In this document: positions 47,748 to 56,870 of the stretch, piece by piece | Layout: the number at the start of each line of letters is the position of its first letter | How positions within the stretch are numbered: position 1 is the stretch's first letter | Source: Monoglobus pectinilyticus | GTDB lineage: Bacteria; Bacillota; Clostridia; Monoglobales; Monoglobaceae | DNA length: 64,000 nt | Assembly (NCBI RefSeq): GCF_002874775.1 | Contig: NZ_CP020991.1 | Span: forward strand, 850,918-914,917 | Reading direction: 5' to 3' | Program-made: the position numbers and the translations under genes | The notes under the pieces: generated by a model | What the model was told of the DNA's origin: nothing | The model's database searches: none | What the model saw: only the letters and a program-made list of their open reading frames with translations

Positions 47748-49661
47748 ATGAGTGAAATGATAAAACTTATAAAAAACCGTGACCTGAATAAAATCAAAGA
47801 ATTATTAAACGAAAATCCAAAGAGAATAAATGAAGAAGACGAAAACGGCGTCCCTATGTCTTTTTATATAGCCCGAACTGGAGATTTTGAAATGCTGCGT
47901 TTTCTTATTGAATACTCTTTCGCCAGCTTTAATATCGGAGACAAGAACCATAGAACCTGTCTGCACGAAGCGGTTATGTCAGGCAGTCTTGAATGTGTGA
48001 AGTATTTGGTTGAGCGTGTTGGAATGTCTCCCTGCGACGCTGACAAAAACCTTGTGACCCCGTATCAGCTTGCTCACGAAAACGGACTTGCTGAGATAGA
48101 GGCCTATTTTGAAGAGGTCACCGGAGCCAAATATGAGGATATGTATCACAATCCGATAAGACGCGGATTTTTCGCTGACCCGTCTATCGTTCGTGTGGGA
48201 AGTGATTATTATATGGTTAACTCCTCGTTTATCTTCTTCCCCTGCATACCTATCTCTCATTCCACAGACCTTGTGCACTGGGAAGTTATAGGCCATGCAA
48301 TCACAAATCCCGACTGGGCGCACATAGATGATTTGGAAGGCGGCAGAGGCTACTGGGCGCCGGATATTTCGTACTTTAACGGAAAGTTTTATATCACGGC
48401 CACCCTCAGATATAATGATGACGTAGATGTAAAGCGCCGCCAAATCGTGGTTTCATCCGAAAAACCTGAGGGACCGTACTCCGAACCGGCATTTATTGAA
48501 GAGGACGGAATCGACCCGTCTATATTTACCGACAAGGACAACAGACGGTATATGCTCCTGAACAGGGGTGCCAGAATACTGGAACTGGGAGAAGACTGCA
48601 CGAAAAAGATTTCAGACGCGGAGCTCTTATACTACGGAACCAATAAACGCGCTCCCGAAGGACCGCATCTATTATATAAAGACGGATATTATTACCTCTT
48701 TGAAGCGGAGGGCGGCACCGGGCTTATGCACCAGGTTACAGTTTCAAGAAGCAAGACCTTAAAAGGCGTTTATGAACCCTGCCCATACAATCCGATTATG
48801 ACCCAGAGGGATTACGACGCTCCAATCACATGCTGCGGACACGGCAAGCCTGTTGAGACTCAAAACGGCGAATGGTATATGGTATATCTGTGCAACAGAC
48901 TGCTCGACGGCGAGTATGGAATTTTGGGCAGAGAGACATGTCTCGACCCGGTGACATGGACCGCCGACGGCTGGCCTATCGTTAACAGCTTGAACGGCCC
49001 CAGCTATCTGCAGAAAAAACCAAACCTCCCGGCTATGGATACAGAAGAAAAATCAAGATTTGACGATTTTGACGGAGACAAATTAAAACCTGACTGGATA
49101 TTCCCAAGAACGCCGGAAGCAGACGGAATCACTGTTAAGGACAGTAAGCTGATAATAAAAGGCTCACGCTGTCCGCTAAGTTCAACGTCCGCTAAAAATA
49201 TTACGGTCAGAAGACAGCCGGACTTTAATTTTGACGTTGTATGCAAGCTGGATTTGGGAATCAAGCTGGACAGCGAACAAAATTATGGAATGACCGGATA
49301 TTATGATGAGAATACATACTTCACATATGGAATATATAAGAACGGTGACGGATACGCGTTAAAACTGTTTGAAAAAATAGACGAGGACGAGAAATATACC
49401 TGCACCGTTGATATAACAGAGGTAACCGACAGCCTGTACCTGAAAATTTCAACCGAAGGATTAAAACGCACATTCAGCTACAGCCATGACGGCAAAACTT
49501 TTACAGAGGTCTATGCTGCCGAGAACCTGTATTACCTTTGCAGTCAGGCAATCAGCAAGGGCAAACGCTTTACTGGCGCTATGATTGGTCTATATGCCTA
49601 CAGCGGAACTGAAAGCACTATTTATCCCTCGTTTGACAGTTTCGAATATTCAGCTAAATAA
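47748..49661 (+). CDS. Cytoplasmic GH43 glycosidase with N-terminal ankyrin repeats
   Basis: 637 residues from the ATG at 47748 (GAAAGGGGC 11 bases upstream; a TTG at 47727 precedes it). No signal peptide. Residues about 1-122 form three to four ankyrin repeats (ENGVPMSFYIARTGDFEMLR, HRTCLHEAVMSGSLECVKYL, NLVTPYQLAHENGLAEIEAY). The five-bladed GH43 propeller follows, with D144 (FFADPSIVRVG), D256 (GIDPSIFTD) and E304 (RAPEGPHLLYKDG) as expected base, pKa modulator and acid, plus WAPDISYFNGKFY. A C-terminal beta-sandwich (about 440-637) is as in beta-xylosidases. Likely arabinosidase or xylosidase acting on imported oligosaccharides. The ankyrin fusion is unusual. Confidence 0.88.
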   Translation: MSEMIKLIKNRDLNKIKELLNENPKRINEEDENGVPMSFYIARTGDFEMLRFLIEYSFASFNIGDKNHRTCLHEAVMSGSLECVKYLVERVGMSPCDADKNLVTPYQLAHENGLAEIEAYFEEVTGAKYEDMYHNPIRRGFFADPSIVRVGSDYYMVNSSFIFFPCIPISHSTDLVHWEVIGHAITNPDWAHIDDLEGGRGYWAPDISYFNGKFYITATLRYNDDVDVKRRQIVVSSEKPEGPYSEPAFIEEDGIDPSIFTDKDNRRYMLLNRGARILELGEDCTKKISDAELLYYGTNKRAPEGPHLLYKDGYYYLFEAEGGTGLMHQVTVSRSKTLKGVYEPCPYNPIMTQRDYDAPITCCGHGKPVETQNGEWYMVYLCNRLLDGEYGILGRETCLDPVTWTADGWPIVNSLNGPSYLQKKPNLPAMDTEEKSRFDDFDGDKLKPDWIFPRTPEADGITVKDSKLIIKGSRCPLSSTSAKNITVRRQPDFNFDVVCKLDLGIKLDSEQNYGMTGYYDENTYFTYGIYKNGDGYALKLFEKIDEDEKYTCTVDITEVTDSLYLKISTEGLKRTFSYSHDGKTFTEVYAAENLYYLCSQAISKGKRFTGAMIGLYAYSGTESTIYPSFDSFEYSAK

Positions 49662-49674
49662 AATGGAGAAAAAT

Positions 49675-50535
49675 ATGAGAATAGGATTTATAGGAGCAGG
49701 ACGGGTCGGCACTTCACTCGGCAAATATCTGTCTGAAAATGGCCTTTCCGTCTCCGGCTTTTATTCAAGAACCCAAAGCTCGGCTGAGGAATCCGCAGAA
49801 TTTATCGGCGGCTCTGCCTCTGCTTATTCCGGAATAAAAGAGATAATCACAGATTCAGATTTAATATTTATAACGGTGAACGACGGCGCTATTGCCGATG
49901 TAAGCCATAATATAGCCGGTGAATGCAGAAAATATGATATTGATATAAGCAATAAAATTTTCTGTCACACCTCCGGCGCGCTTTCCAGCACAGTTTTGTC
50001 CGAACTCAAAATATTAAAAGCTGAAACCGCAAGTATACATATGCTGCTTGCAGTGAATGATAAATTTACAAGCTATAAAGATTTTAGAGAAGCATTTTTC
50101 ACCGTTGAGGGAAGCGGCGTTCCGGCGGAAGTTTTAAAAAAGTGCGGCAGCCGCTTTCAAATTCTCAGCGCCGAAAACAAAAGCAAATACCATGCCGCCG
50201 CTGTTTTTGCAAGCAACTTTGTTGTGGCTCTCGCTGAACTTTCCTGCGAACTTTTAGAGGAATGCGGTTTTTCATATGACGACGCCTTCGCCGCCATAAG
50301 ACCTCTGCTGAAAAATAATATGAACAATATTCTAAAAAACGGACCTAAAAACGCTTTGACAGGTCCTATAGAGCGGGGCGATTTTGAGACAGTAAAGAGA
50401 CACATTGAATGTTTCAAAAACTCCGAACCGGACATCACAGCCAAAAAAGTGTACGCCGCAGTCTCGGAAGCACTGATACGTCAGACCGGCAGACAGCCTG
50501 ACAGCGAGACTGCCGAAATGCTGAAAAATAACTAA
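49675..50535 (+). CDS. Rossmann / DUF2520 domain oxidoreductase-like protein
   Basis: 286 residues from the ATG at 49675 with GGAG 7 bases upstream; it starts 13 bases after the GH43 stop. N-terminal NAD(P)-binding loop RIGFIGAGRVGTSLGKYLS and SDLIFITVNDGAI, then the helical DUF2520 domain with KYHAAAVFASNFVVALAELS and ALTGPIERGD. It resembles ketopantoate- or pyrroline-carboxylate-reductase-like folds. The substrate is unknown. Confidence 0.87.
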   Translation: MRIGFIGAGRVGTSLGKYLSENGLSVSGFYSRTQSSAEESAEFIGGSASAYSGIKEIITDSDLIFITVNDGAIADVSHNIAGECRKYDIDISNKIFCHTSGALSSTVLSELKILKAETASIHMLLAVNDKFTSYKDFREAFFTVEGSGVPAEVLKKCGSRFQILSAENKSKYHAAAVFASNFVVALAELSCELLEECGFSYDDAFAAIRPLLKNNMNNILKNGPKNALTGPIERGDFETVKRHIECFKNSEPDITAKKVYAAVSEALIRQTGRQPDSETAEMLKNN

Positions 50536-50551
50536 ACAAAAGGAGAGCAAT

Positions 50552-50851
50552 ATGATAAACAGTAAACAGCGCGCTTATCTCAGAGGCCTTGCCAACAGAG
50601 AACCGGCGCTATACCAAGTTGGAAAAGACGGTATAAACGATAACATGGTCGCCCTTATTCTAGACGCACTGGAAGCCAGAGAACTGATAAAAGTTCACGT
50701 GCTTGAAAACTCAATGCTAACCGCCCGGGAAGCGGCGGGGGAGCTGGCGGAAGCCGCCTCCGCAGACGTGGTTCAAGTTATAGGAAACAAATTTGTGCTC
50801 TATAAAGAATCTGAAGAAAACAAAAAAATAGAGCTTCCAGTCAAAAGCTAA
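50552..50851 (+). CDS. yhbY: YhbY-family ribosome assembly RNA-binding protein
   Basis: 99 residues, a single CRM domain: SKQRAYLRGLANREPALYQV, GKDGINDNM, LDALEARELIKVHVL and VVQVIGNKFVLYKES. It associates with pre-50S particles. AGGAG precedes the ATG. Last of the GH43-DUF2520-yhbY run. Confidence 0.94.
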   Translation: MINSKQRAYLRGLANREPALYQVGKDGINDNMVALILDALEARELIKVHVLENSMLTAREAAGELAEAASADVVQVIGNKFVLYKESEENKKIELPVKS

Positions 50852-50897
50852 AAAACAATATATAATTTAATCATATTATTAAAACAGAATAAAACAT

Positions 50898-50952
50898 AAA
50901 ACTCATATAAATAAAGAATAAATTTCTTTATAAATATGAGTTTTGTATTTTA
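50898..50952 (+). terminator. Terminator after yhbY
   Basis: AAAACTCATAT...AAAGAA (50898 onward) pairs with TTCTTT...ATATGAGTTTT (ending 50944) with a small internal mismatch, followed by GTATTTTAT. Confidence 0.8.
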
Positions 50953-50980
50953 TAAATAGCTTTGCATAAATTAAAATTAT

Positions 50981-52030
50981 GTTTCAGCAAGCATCGAAAG
51001 GGCGCTGATAGGCGCCGTCTGCCATACCGATGTTCGCCAAAACACCAGCTTATTTTTATTTATATTTTTATTATATAATCACACTTTCAGGCAAGCATCG
51101 GTAGGGCGCTGATAGGCGCCGCGTTAGGCGCGCAGTCGCGGAATAAATTTTATAAAATGGATTATAACAAATGTTATACGTATGTTCACGCTTCGCATGA
51201 GATGACAGCTCACCTAACGCGGCAGACAACGTCTGCCCTACCGATGTTCGCCAAGACACCAGCTTATTTTTATTTACATTTACATTTATATTTATATTTT
51301 TATTTAATTATATAAATCACATTATCAGGCAAGCATCGGCAGGGCGCTGATAGGCGCCGCGTAAGGCGCGCAGCCGCGGAATAGATTTTATAAAAAGGAT
51401 TATAACAAATGTTATACGTATGTTCACGCTTCGCGTGAAATGACAGATCACCTAATGCGGCAAACAAAGTTTGCCCTACCGATGTTTGCCAAAACGCCGG
51501 CTTATTTTTATTTATATTTTTATTTTATTTTATTATATAAATCACAATTTCGGGCAAGCATCGGTAGGGCGCTGATAGGCGCCGCGTAAGGCGCGCAGCC
51601 GCGGAATAGATTTTATAAAAAGGATTATAACAAATGTTATATGTATGTTCACGCTTCGCGTGAGATGACAGCTCACCTAACGCGGCAGACGACGTCTACC
51701 CTACCGATGTTTGCCAAAACACCAGCTTATTTACATTTACATTTACATTTATATTTTTATTTAATTATATAAATCACATTTTCAGGCAAGCATCGGCAGG
51801 GCTGTGACCACACTTTTTTAAAGTGTGTGTAATACATATGATTTTATTTTGTCATACCTACAAGGTCTGTGACCCCACCTTTGGTGGGTGTGATACAAAA
51901 TGACTTGTTTTGATTAACCTTCAATGTCAATAACATGAATACGCAAATAATAACATGAATATTCAAAGAATATTATGAATACTCAATGAAGCTGGTAAGC
52001 GCCGCGTTAGGCGCGCAGTCTCGGGTATAT
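50981..52030. repeat. Tandem array of composite hairpin repeat units
   Basis: CAAGCATCG marks units at 50988, 51092, 51330, 51555 and 51787 (periods 104, 238, 225, 232). Each middle unit has GGCGCTGATAGGCGCC, CGCGTTAGGCG or CGCGTAAGGCG, AAAAGGATTATAACAAATG, TTCACGCTTCGCGTGAGATG, CACCTAACGCGG, a variable hairpin (51221-51237, 51459-51475, 51684-51700) and CTACCGATGTT. The last unit switches to the modules seen at 28.5 and 38.1 kb. No gene lies here. Confidence 0.9.
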
Positions 52031-52042
52031 GTAACAAATAAT

Positions 52043-52077
52043 TAAAAAATGAGCCGTGCTTGAAAAGCGCGGCTCAT
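52043..52077 (-). terminator. Terminator of the yqfC-recO cluster
   Basis: Minus strand ATGAGCCGCGCTT (52065-52077) with AAGCACGGCTCAT (52049-52061, one A-C mismatch), loop TTC, followed by TTTTTTAATTATT. Confidence 0.8.
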
Positions 52078-52183
52078 AGACATATCACTATATACAAATT
52101 AATAATATGTATATTCACTTAAATATAAAATTCCTTGCTGCATACACAGCAATAATTATATAAAATAATATTGTTTTAAATCC

Positions 52184-52948
52184 CTATAGATCTCTCACAT
52201 TATTTAAATATTTTAAAGTTTTAAAATCGTATTCCAGCTGATTCCTTACACAGGCTTCTCCCACTCCTGCCAAATATCTCAAACTCTTCTCCCCTAAACT
52301 AAACGAAAACACCCTGTTAATCTCAGAGCTTACTATATAATCTATCGTGTTATACATCGCGCTGGTAATCTCGACAGTGTTCTGCCTGGGTTTTGCGGAA
52401 CAGTTTCCGCATAAAAAAACACCGTTCTGAATATCAAAAAATTTTATATTTTCATTTTTGCCGCAGGAAGCGCAGCCGTCGCAGTTTGGCGCAAACCCCG
52501 CTATTGAAAGCGCACGGAAAAGAAAAACGCACTCGGCTTTGAGCGACTCCGCCGTATTTTCTTCCTTTACAGACAGTCTCTTTAATACTCTGAGCAATAG
52601 GCCCAACAGTTCGTTCTCCTCTGTGCCGTCGGTGCATATATGATTGGCTATGTCACAAAAGTATGACGCGTATGCCATATTGTCAAGAGAATTTCTTATC
52701 TCAGAAAATGACTCTATAACTTCTCCCTCATTCATCTTCATAAGGCTGTTCTCACGCCCTTTAAACAGTGTGAAATTAGAATAAGCAAAAAGCTGTGTTG
52801 CAGTCAGCAAACCTGAACGGTTGGTTCTCGCACGGCTGGCAAGAACCGAAACCTTGCCTATATCCTTAGCCAAAACAGTCAGTATCCTGCTGTTTTCACC
52901 ATATTTGACCTCCCTGGTTACCAAACCGCAAACATCAATATTAGGCAT
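52184..52948 (-). CDS. recO: DNA repair protein RecO
   Basis: RecO (254 aa from the ATG at 52948, 6 bases after AAGGAGG) promotes RecA loading with RecR. N-terminal OB fold (CGLVTREVKYGENSRILTVL), YASYFCDIANHI helices and a zinc site CDGCASCGK with CGNC. Last gene of the cluster. Confidence 0.94.
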   Translation of the reverse strand: MPNIDVCGLVTREVKYGENSRILTVLAKDIGKVSVLASRARTNRSGLLTATQLFAYSNFTLFKGRENSLMKMNEGEVIESFSEIRNSLDNMAYASYFCDIANHICTDGTEENELLGLLLRVLKRLSVKEENTAESLKAECVFLFRALSIAGFAPNCDGCASCGKNENIKFFDIQNGVFLCGNCSAKPRQNTVEITSAMYNTIDYIVSSEINRVFSFSLGEKSLRYLAGVGEACVRNQLEYDFKTLKYLNNVRDL

Positions 52949-53019
52949 CAAAGCCCTCCTTATTCATTCGCTGTAATCATAACGCTCGTATTCCATAGCT
53001 ATAAATCAGAGTTCTGTTT

Positions 53020-53907
53020 TCACTTTCTGTAATCATCTCTTATAAACGGCTCGTCTATCTTCTCAGAAATCAGTTCTTTATATTTAAGCGGACGTCTGTA
53101 GGCGTTTCCATGAACTTCATTCTTTCTGTATTCACGTATCTTATCCATAGGAAACTGCGCCAAATATATCCCCTCAGCCTCTCCGGCCTCAACTATAAGC
53201 GTGTCTCTGGCCTCAACTGTGCCGGGGCGTATCTCTCCGTAAGCCATGCCGTCGAAAGCTGAAGAATGACCGTTGCAGTCGGGCTGGCCATAAGCATAAT
53301 TTGCTGTGGCGATTCCCACCATATTTTCAAACGCCCTTGCCCTGAGCTGTGACAAACGGTTTATCTCCATCGGGCAGGCGTTGGGAACAAGAATGATTTC
53401 CGCACCTTTCAGCATCAGAATCCTGGCGCTTTCCGGGAACTCTCTGTCGTAGCAAATCATAGCCCCAATATTTACTTTCCCGTTTTCAGTATCTAGTTCT
53501 GTCACATAAAACTCATCGCCGGGAGTTAAATTTTTCTCTATATCAAAATCGCAGGTATGCACTTTCGCATATGTAAGCACATTTCTGCCGTGCCTGTCAA
53601 AAACCGTCACGGTATTTCTTGGCAAAGGCTTGTATTTTTCCAAATATGTCACAGCTATTGCCATTTCCAGCTCGGCAGCCAGCTCTTTAAAAGTATTGAC
53701 AAACAAGCCGTCCTGGTCCTCTGAATTCCTTTCCATAACCTCCATGTCATAGGAAAAACTGTAGCCGTTGTTCCACATCTCAGGAAACAAAGCCAAATCC
53801 GCCCCCATAGCCTTCGCATTTCTGCAAAACTCCACGCCCTTGTGCAGATTTTCTTCCTTTGTCCCTGCAGACGTCATCTGCAGAAGCGCAACTTTAAATA
53901 ACGACAT
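53020..53907 (-). CDS. Carbon-nitrogen hydrolase (nitrilase superfamily)
   Basis: 295 residues from the ATG at 53907 (GAGG 8 bases upstream; the longer frame to 53985 overlaps era and lacks a site). Catalytic triad Glu in LALFPEMWNNGY, Lys in LTYAKVHTCDFD and Cys in GAMICYDREFPES. It belongs to the omega-amidase/N-carbamoyl-putrescine-amidase-like branch; the substrate cannot be told. It lies between era and recO, where many Firmicutes have cdd or nothing. Confidence 0.88.
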   Translation of the reverse strand: MSLFKVALLQMTSAGTKEENLHKGVEFCRNAKAMGADLALFPEMWNNGYSFSYDMEVMERNSEDQDGLFVNTFKELAAELEMAIAVTYLEKYKPLPRNTVTVFDRHGRNVLTYAKVHTCDFDIEKNLTPGDEFYVTELDTENGKVNIGAMICYDREFPESARILMLKGAEIILVPNACPMEINRLSQLRARAFENMVGIATANYAYGQPDCNGHSSAFDGMAYGEIRPGTVEARDTLIVEAGEAEGIYLAQFPMDKIREYRKNEVHGNAYRRPLKYKELISEKIDEPFIRDDYRK

Positions 53908-53944
53908 ATTTATATCCTCACAAATCACATAAAAGTCTTTACTG

Positions 53945-54835
53945 TTATTTTTTATCGAATCCCATTTCGGTGATGAAATTATCAAGATTTCTCCAGTTCT
54001 CTTTCACCTTTACCCAAAGCTCAAGATAAACCTTTTCACCTAAAAATCTCTCAATATCCTGGCGTGACTGTCTTCCAATATCTTTCAGCTTCTCTCCGCC
54101 TTTTCCGATTATTATCCCCTTATGGCTCTGCTTTTCACAATATATTGCCGCCATAATATCATAAGTCCCGTTCTCTCTTTGGCTCATTTTTTCTATTTCA
54201 ACAGCAATACCGTGCGGCACCTCTTTATTAAGCAGCCTTAAAGCCTTTTCACGGATAAACTCAGCAACTATCTGCCGCTCCGGCTGATCAGTTATAATAT
54301 CATCCGGAAAGAATTTTGGGCCCTCGCTCAAATATCCCTCAAGGATTTTTAACAGCCTGTCCACATTTTCACCCTTTTGCGCTGATATGGGAATAATCTC
54401 ATCAAAATTGTATATCGACTTCAGCTTGTCCATCAGCGGCAGCAAACTCAGCTTTTGAACAGAGTCAATCTTGTTGACAGCCAAAACAACAGGTACATTT
54501 GATTTTTTCAGCCCGTCAAGCGACTCCTTTTCAAGCTCAAGTTCCCTGTCGGAAATGTTGCAGTCCACAACATAGACCAGCACGTCAATATCCTGGGTCG
54601 CTGAGTATATATACTTCTCCATGCGCTGACCCAGCTTGTTGTGGGGTTTGTGTATACCAGGGGTATCAATCAGGACAATCTGACAGTCCTCCTCAGTGTG
54701 CACCCCTAAAATTTTTGTTCTCGTTGTCTGCGGCTTTTTAGAAACTATAGCCACCTTTTCTCCTATTATCCGATTAAGCAGAGTAGACTTCCCTGCGTTC
54801 GGCCTTCCGGTTATAGCGACAAATCCTGATTTCAT
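53945..54835 (-). CDS. era: GTPase Era
   Basis: Era (296 aa) binds the 16S rRNA 3' end during 30S maturation. G1 GRPNAGKSTL, G2 region KKPQTTRTKI, G3 DTPGIHKP, G4 NKID, then the KH domain with IIIGKGGEKLKDIGRQSRQD. It starts 2 bases after the dgkA stop. Confidence 0.97.
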   Translation of the reverse strand: MKSGFVAITGRPNAGKSTLLNRIIGEKVAIVSKKPQTTRTKILGVHTEEDCQIVLIDTPGIHKPHNKLGQRMEKYIYSATQDIDVLVYVVDCNISDRELELEKESLDGLKKSNVPVVLAVNKIDSVQKLSLLPLMDKLKSIYNFDEIIPISAQKGENVDRLLKILEGYLSEGPKFFPDDIITDQPERQIVAEFIREKALRLLNKEVPHGIAVEIEKMSQRENGTYDIMAAIYCEKQSHKGIIIGKGGEKLKDIGRQSRQDIERFLGEKVYLELWVKVKENWRNLDNFITEMGFDKK

Positions 54836-54837
54836 AA

Positions 54838-55305
54838 TTATTTCCTTTCAATATTAGTCTTAGGTACTATACAAAATATAAATACGATACTCAAAATTAT
54901 ATAAGCCACAGTAAAAATTAATTTAGGCATAGTAAACAGCTGCAGAAAAGTCCAGCTCAGCCTGTCAAGATCGTTAAATGACATCACCGCAACAGCCACC
55001 GCCGCTATTGCCGAAAGCAGAACAGCTCCAGCCGCCGCGTCTTTGGCGATTTTGGCAGTTTCCGATCTTTCAGGCGATAAAAAATCCACCGCCTTCTCAA
55101 TCGAGGTGTTGACCGCCTCGGTTATAAACACGAGAGCAACCGTCAGCACCAAAACCGCAAGATGAACATTGTCAACGCCATACAGCCACGCAAAAACAAA
55201 CACCGCCAAAGCGGCAGAGATATGTATACGGAAATTCCTCTCGTATATTATACACGCCCACAGTCCCGAAAAAGCGTAACCGAAACTCTTTATCAGTTTT
55301 TTCAT
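54838..55305 (-). CDS. dgkA: Diacylglycerol/undecaprenol kinase
   Basis: 155 residues, three DgkA helices plus one extra C-terminal membrane helix (about 128-150). NFRIHISAALAV, the catalytic/metal region ITEAVNTSIEKAVDFLSPE and KIAKDAAAGAVLLSAIAA. It phosphorylates undecaprenol (or diacylglycerol) in the membrane. Its ATG overlaps the ybeY stop by 4 bases. Confidence 0.93.
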   Translation of the reverse strand: MKKLIKSFGYAFSGLWACIIYERNFRIHISAALAVFVFAWLYGVDNVHLAVLVLTVALVFITEAVNTSIEKAVDFLSPERSETAKIAKDAAAGAVLLSAIAAVAVAVMSFNDLDRLSWTFLQLFTMPKLIFTVAYIILSIVFIFCIVPKTNIERK

Positions 55306-55787
55306 CTCGTCAGCTCCATCTGCTCAAGTATCTCTCTCTGATAGTCAAACATTTCTTTCTCTTCTTCCTCTGTCATATGGTCAAACCCCAGCAAATGAAG
55401 CATAGAGTGAACAGTCAGGAACCCGACCTCTCTCTCAAACGAGTGACCATACTCCTCAGCCTGTTCTTCTGCGCGCTCCAGAGAAATAACAATATCGCCC
55501 AAACATATTTCTCCCATTTCATTCAGCTCAGCATAATCCTCGTTTATCTCCCCGGCTTCATTATACTCAAACATTGGGAAAGACAGGACGTCGGTCGTCC
55601 TGTCAATATTCCTGTGAAGTTTATTAAGGTCGCGTATACCGTCGTTGTCTGTCAGCATAACGCTTATCTCAACATCGGTTCTCAAATCAAAAAATTTTAG
55701 CGCCGCTTCCGCCGACCTTTTTATCAAATCTTTCAGCGGTTTTCCAACCTTTATCTTATCCTGTTGATTTAAAATTGCAACTTTCAT
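55302..55787 (-). CDS. ybeY: Endoribonuclease YbeY
   Basis: 161 residues from the ATG at 55787 (AGAGG 8 bases upstream). Zinc motif HSMLHLLGFDH (HxxxHxxxxxH), RTTDVLSFPMFE and GEICLGDIVIS. It acts in 16S rRNA 3'-end maturation and ribosome quality control, in line with Era next door. Confidence 0.95.
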   Translation of the reverse strand: MKVAILNQQDKIKVGKPLKDLIKRSAEAALKFFDLRTDVEISVMLTDNDGIRDLNKLHRNIDRTTDVLSFPMFEYNEAGEINEDYAELNEMGEICLGDIVISLERAEEQAEEYGHSFEREVGFLTVHSMLHLLGFDHMTEEEEKEMFDYQREILEQMELTR

Positions 55788-55815
55788 AAGCAATGCCTCT
55801 TTTGTATATCAAATA

Positions 55816-56826
55816 TTAATTCTGCGCGCGTCTCTCCCTGCTGTTTCTGTCACGTTTCTGTCTTAAAACCCTCTCGCGCTCCATAGTCTTTTTCTCATAA
55901 GCCTTAACTATCTTCTGCACCAGCGGATGACGAACGACATCCTTTTCAGACAAATACATAAACTCTATGCCCTCAATATTTTTGAGGACAATTTCCGCGT
56001 CTCTCAGTCCCGACTTTTTATCCCTCGGCAGATCAACCTGAGTAACGTCGCCCGTAACCACTATTTTAGAAGCAAATCCCATACGGGTCAGAAACATCTT
56101 CATCTGCTCCTGAGTGGTATTCTGCGCCTCGTCCAGGATTATAAAAGCGTCGTCAAGAGTTCTTCCTCTCATATACGCCAGCGGAGCAACCTCTATCTGC
56201 CCTCTCTCCAATATCTTATGAAACGCTTCAAAGCCGAACATTTCCCCCAAAGCGTCATACAGCGGTCTCAGATAAGGGTCAACCTTTTCCTGCATATCCC
56301 CGGGCAAAAATCCCAGGCTCTCCCCGGCTTCAATTGCCGGTCTCGTTAAAACTATTCTGTTGACTTCCTTATTTTTAAAAGCCGACACCGCCATTGCTAC
56401 TGCCAGATAGGTTTTTCCCGTTCCTGCCGGCCCGATTCCAAACACAATAGGGTTTTTCTTTATCATCTCAACATACTGCTTCTGACCTAATGTTTTAGCC
56501 TTTAAAGGGGTACCGTTAGAGGTAATACAAATTACGTCTTTCCCCAAATCAGCCAGTTCCTCTTCTTTTCCGTCGTCAATCTGACCCATGACATAACGGA
56601 CCTCCTGCTCCCCTATCGTTTCTCCCCGGGAAGCCACGGCCAAAAGCTGGTTTACAGCAGCCACTGCCTTTTCAACCTTATCCGGTTCTCCGCCTATTTT
56701 AATTTCAGAACCACGGTTGATTATAGCAACGTCAAGCTCCTTCTCTATTATCTTAACATTCTCGTCAAAACTGCCGAACAGATTTATAACGAGATCCATT
56801 TTTTCAACTTCTATATGTCTCTCCAT
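55816..56826 (-). CDS. phoH: PhoH-family ATPase
   Basis: 336 residues. N-terminal KH-like domain (about 1-75), Walker A GIGPAGTGKTYLAVAMAV, RPAIEAGESLGFLPGD, Walker B AFIILDEAQN and VVTGDVTQVDLPR. A conserved neighbour of ybeY; an RNA-linked helicase/ATPase role is proposed for the family. Charged Arg-rich tail. Confidence 0.95.
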   Translation of the reverse strand: MERHIEVEKMDLVINLFGSFDENVKIIEKELDVAIINRGSEIKIGGEPDKVEKAVAAVNQLLAVASRGETIGEQEVRYVMGQIDDGKEEELADLGKDVICITSNGTPLKAKTLGQKQYVEMIKKNPIVFGIGPAGTGKTYLAVAMAVSAFKNKEVNRIVLTRPAIEAGESLGFLPGDMQEKVDPYLRPLYDALGEMFGFEAFHKILERGQIEVAPLAYMRGRTLDDAFIILDEAQNTTQEQMKMFLTRMGFASKIVVTGDVTQVDLPRDKKSGLRDAEIVLKNIEGIEFMYLSEKDVVRHPLVQKIVKAYEKKTMERERVLRQKRDRNSRERRAQN

Positions 56827-56870
56827 TAAAAAACCTCTGTTTTTCTTTTGTATTTCAAAATCCTATGATT

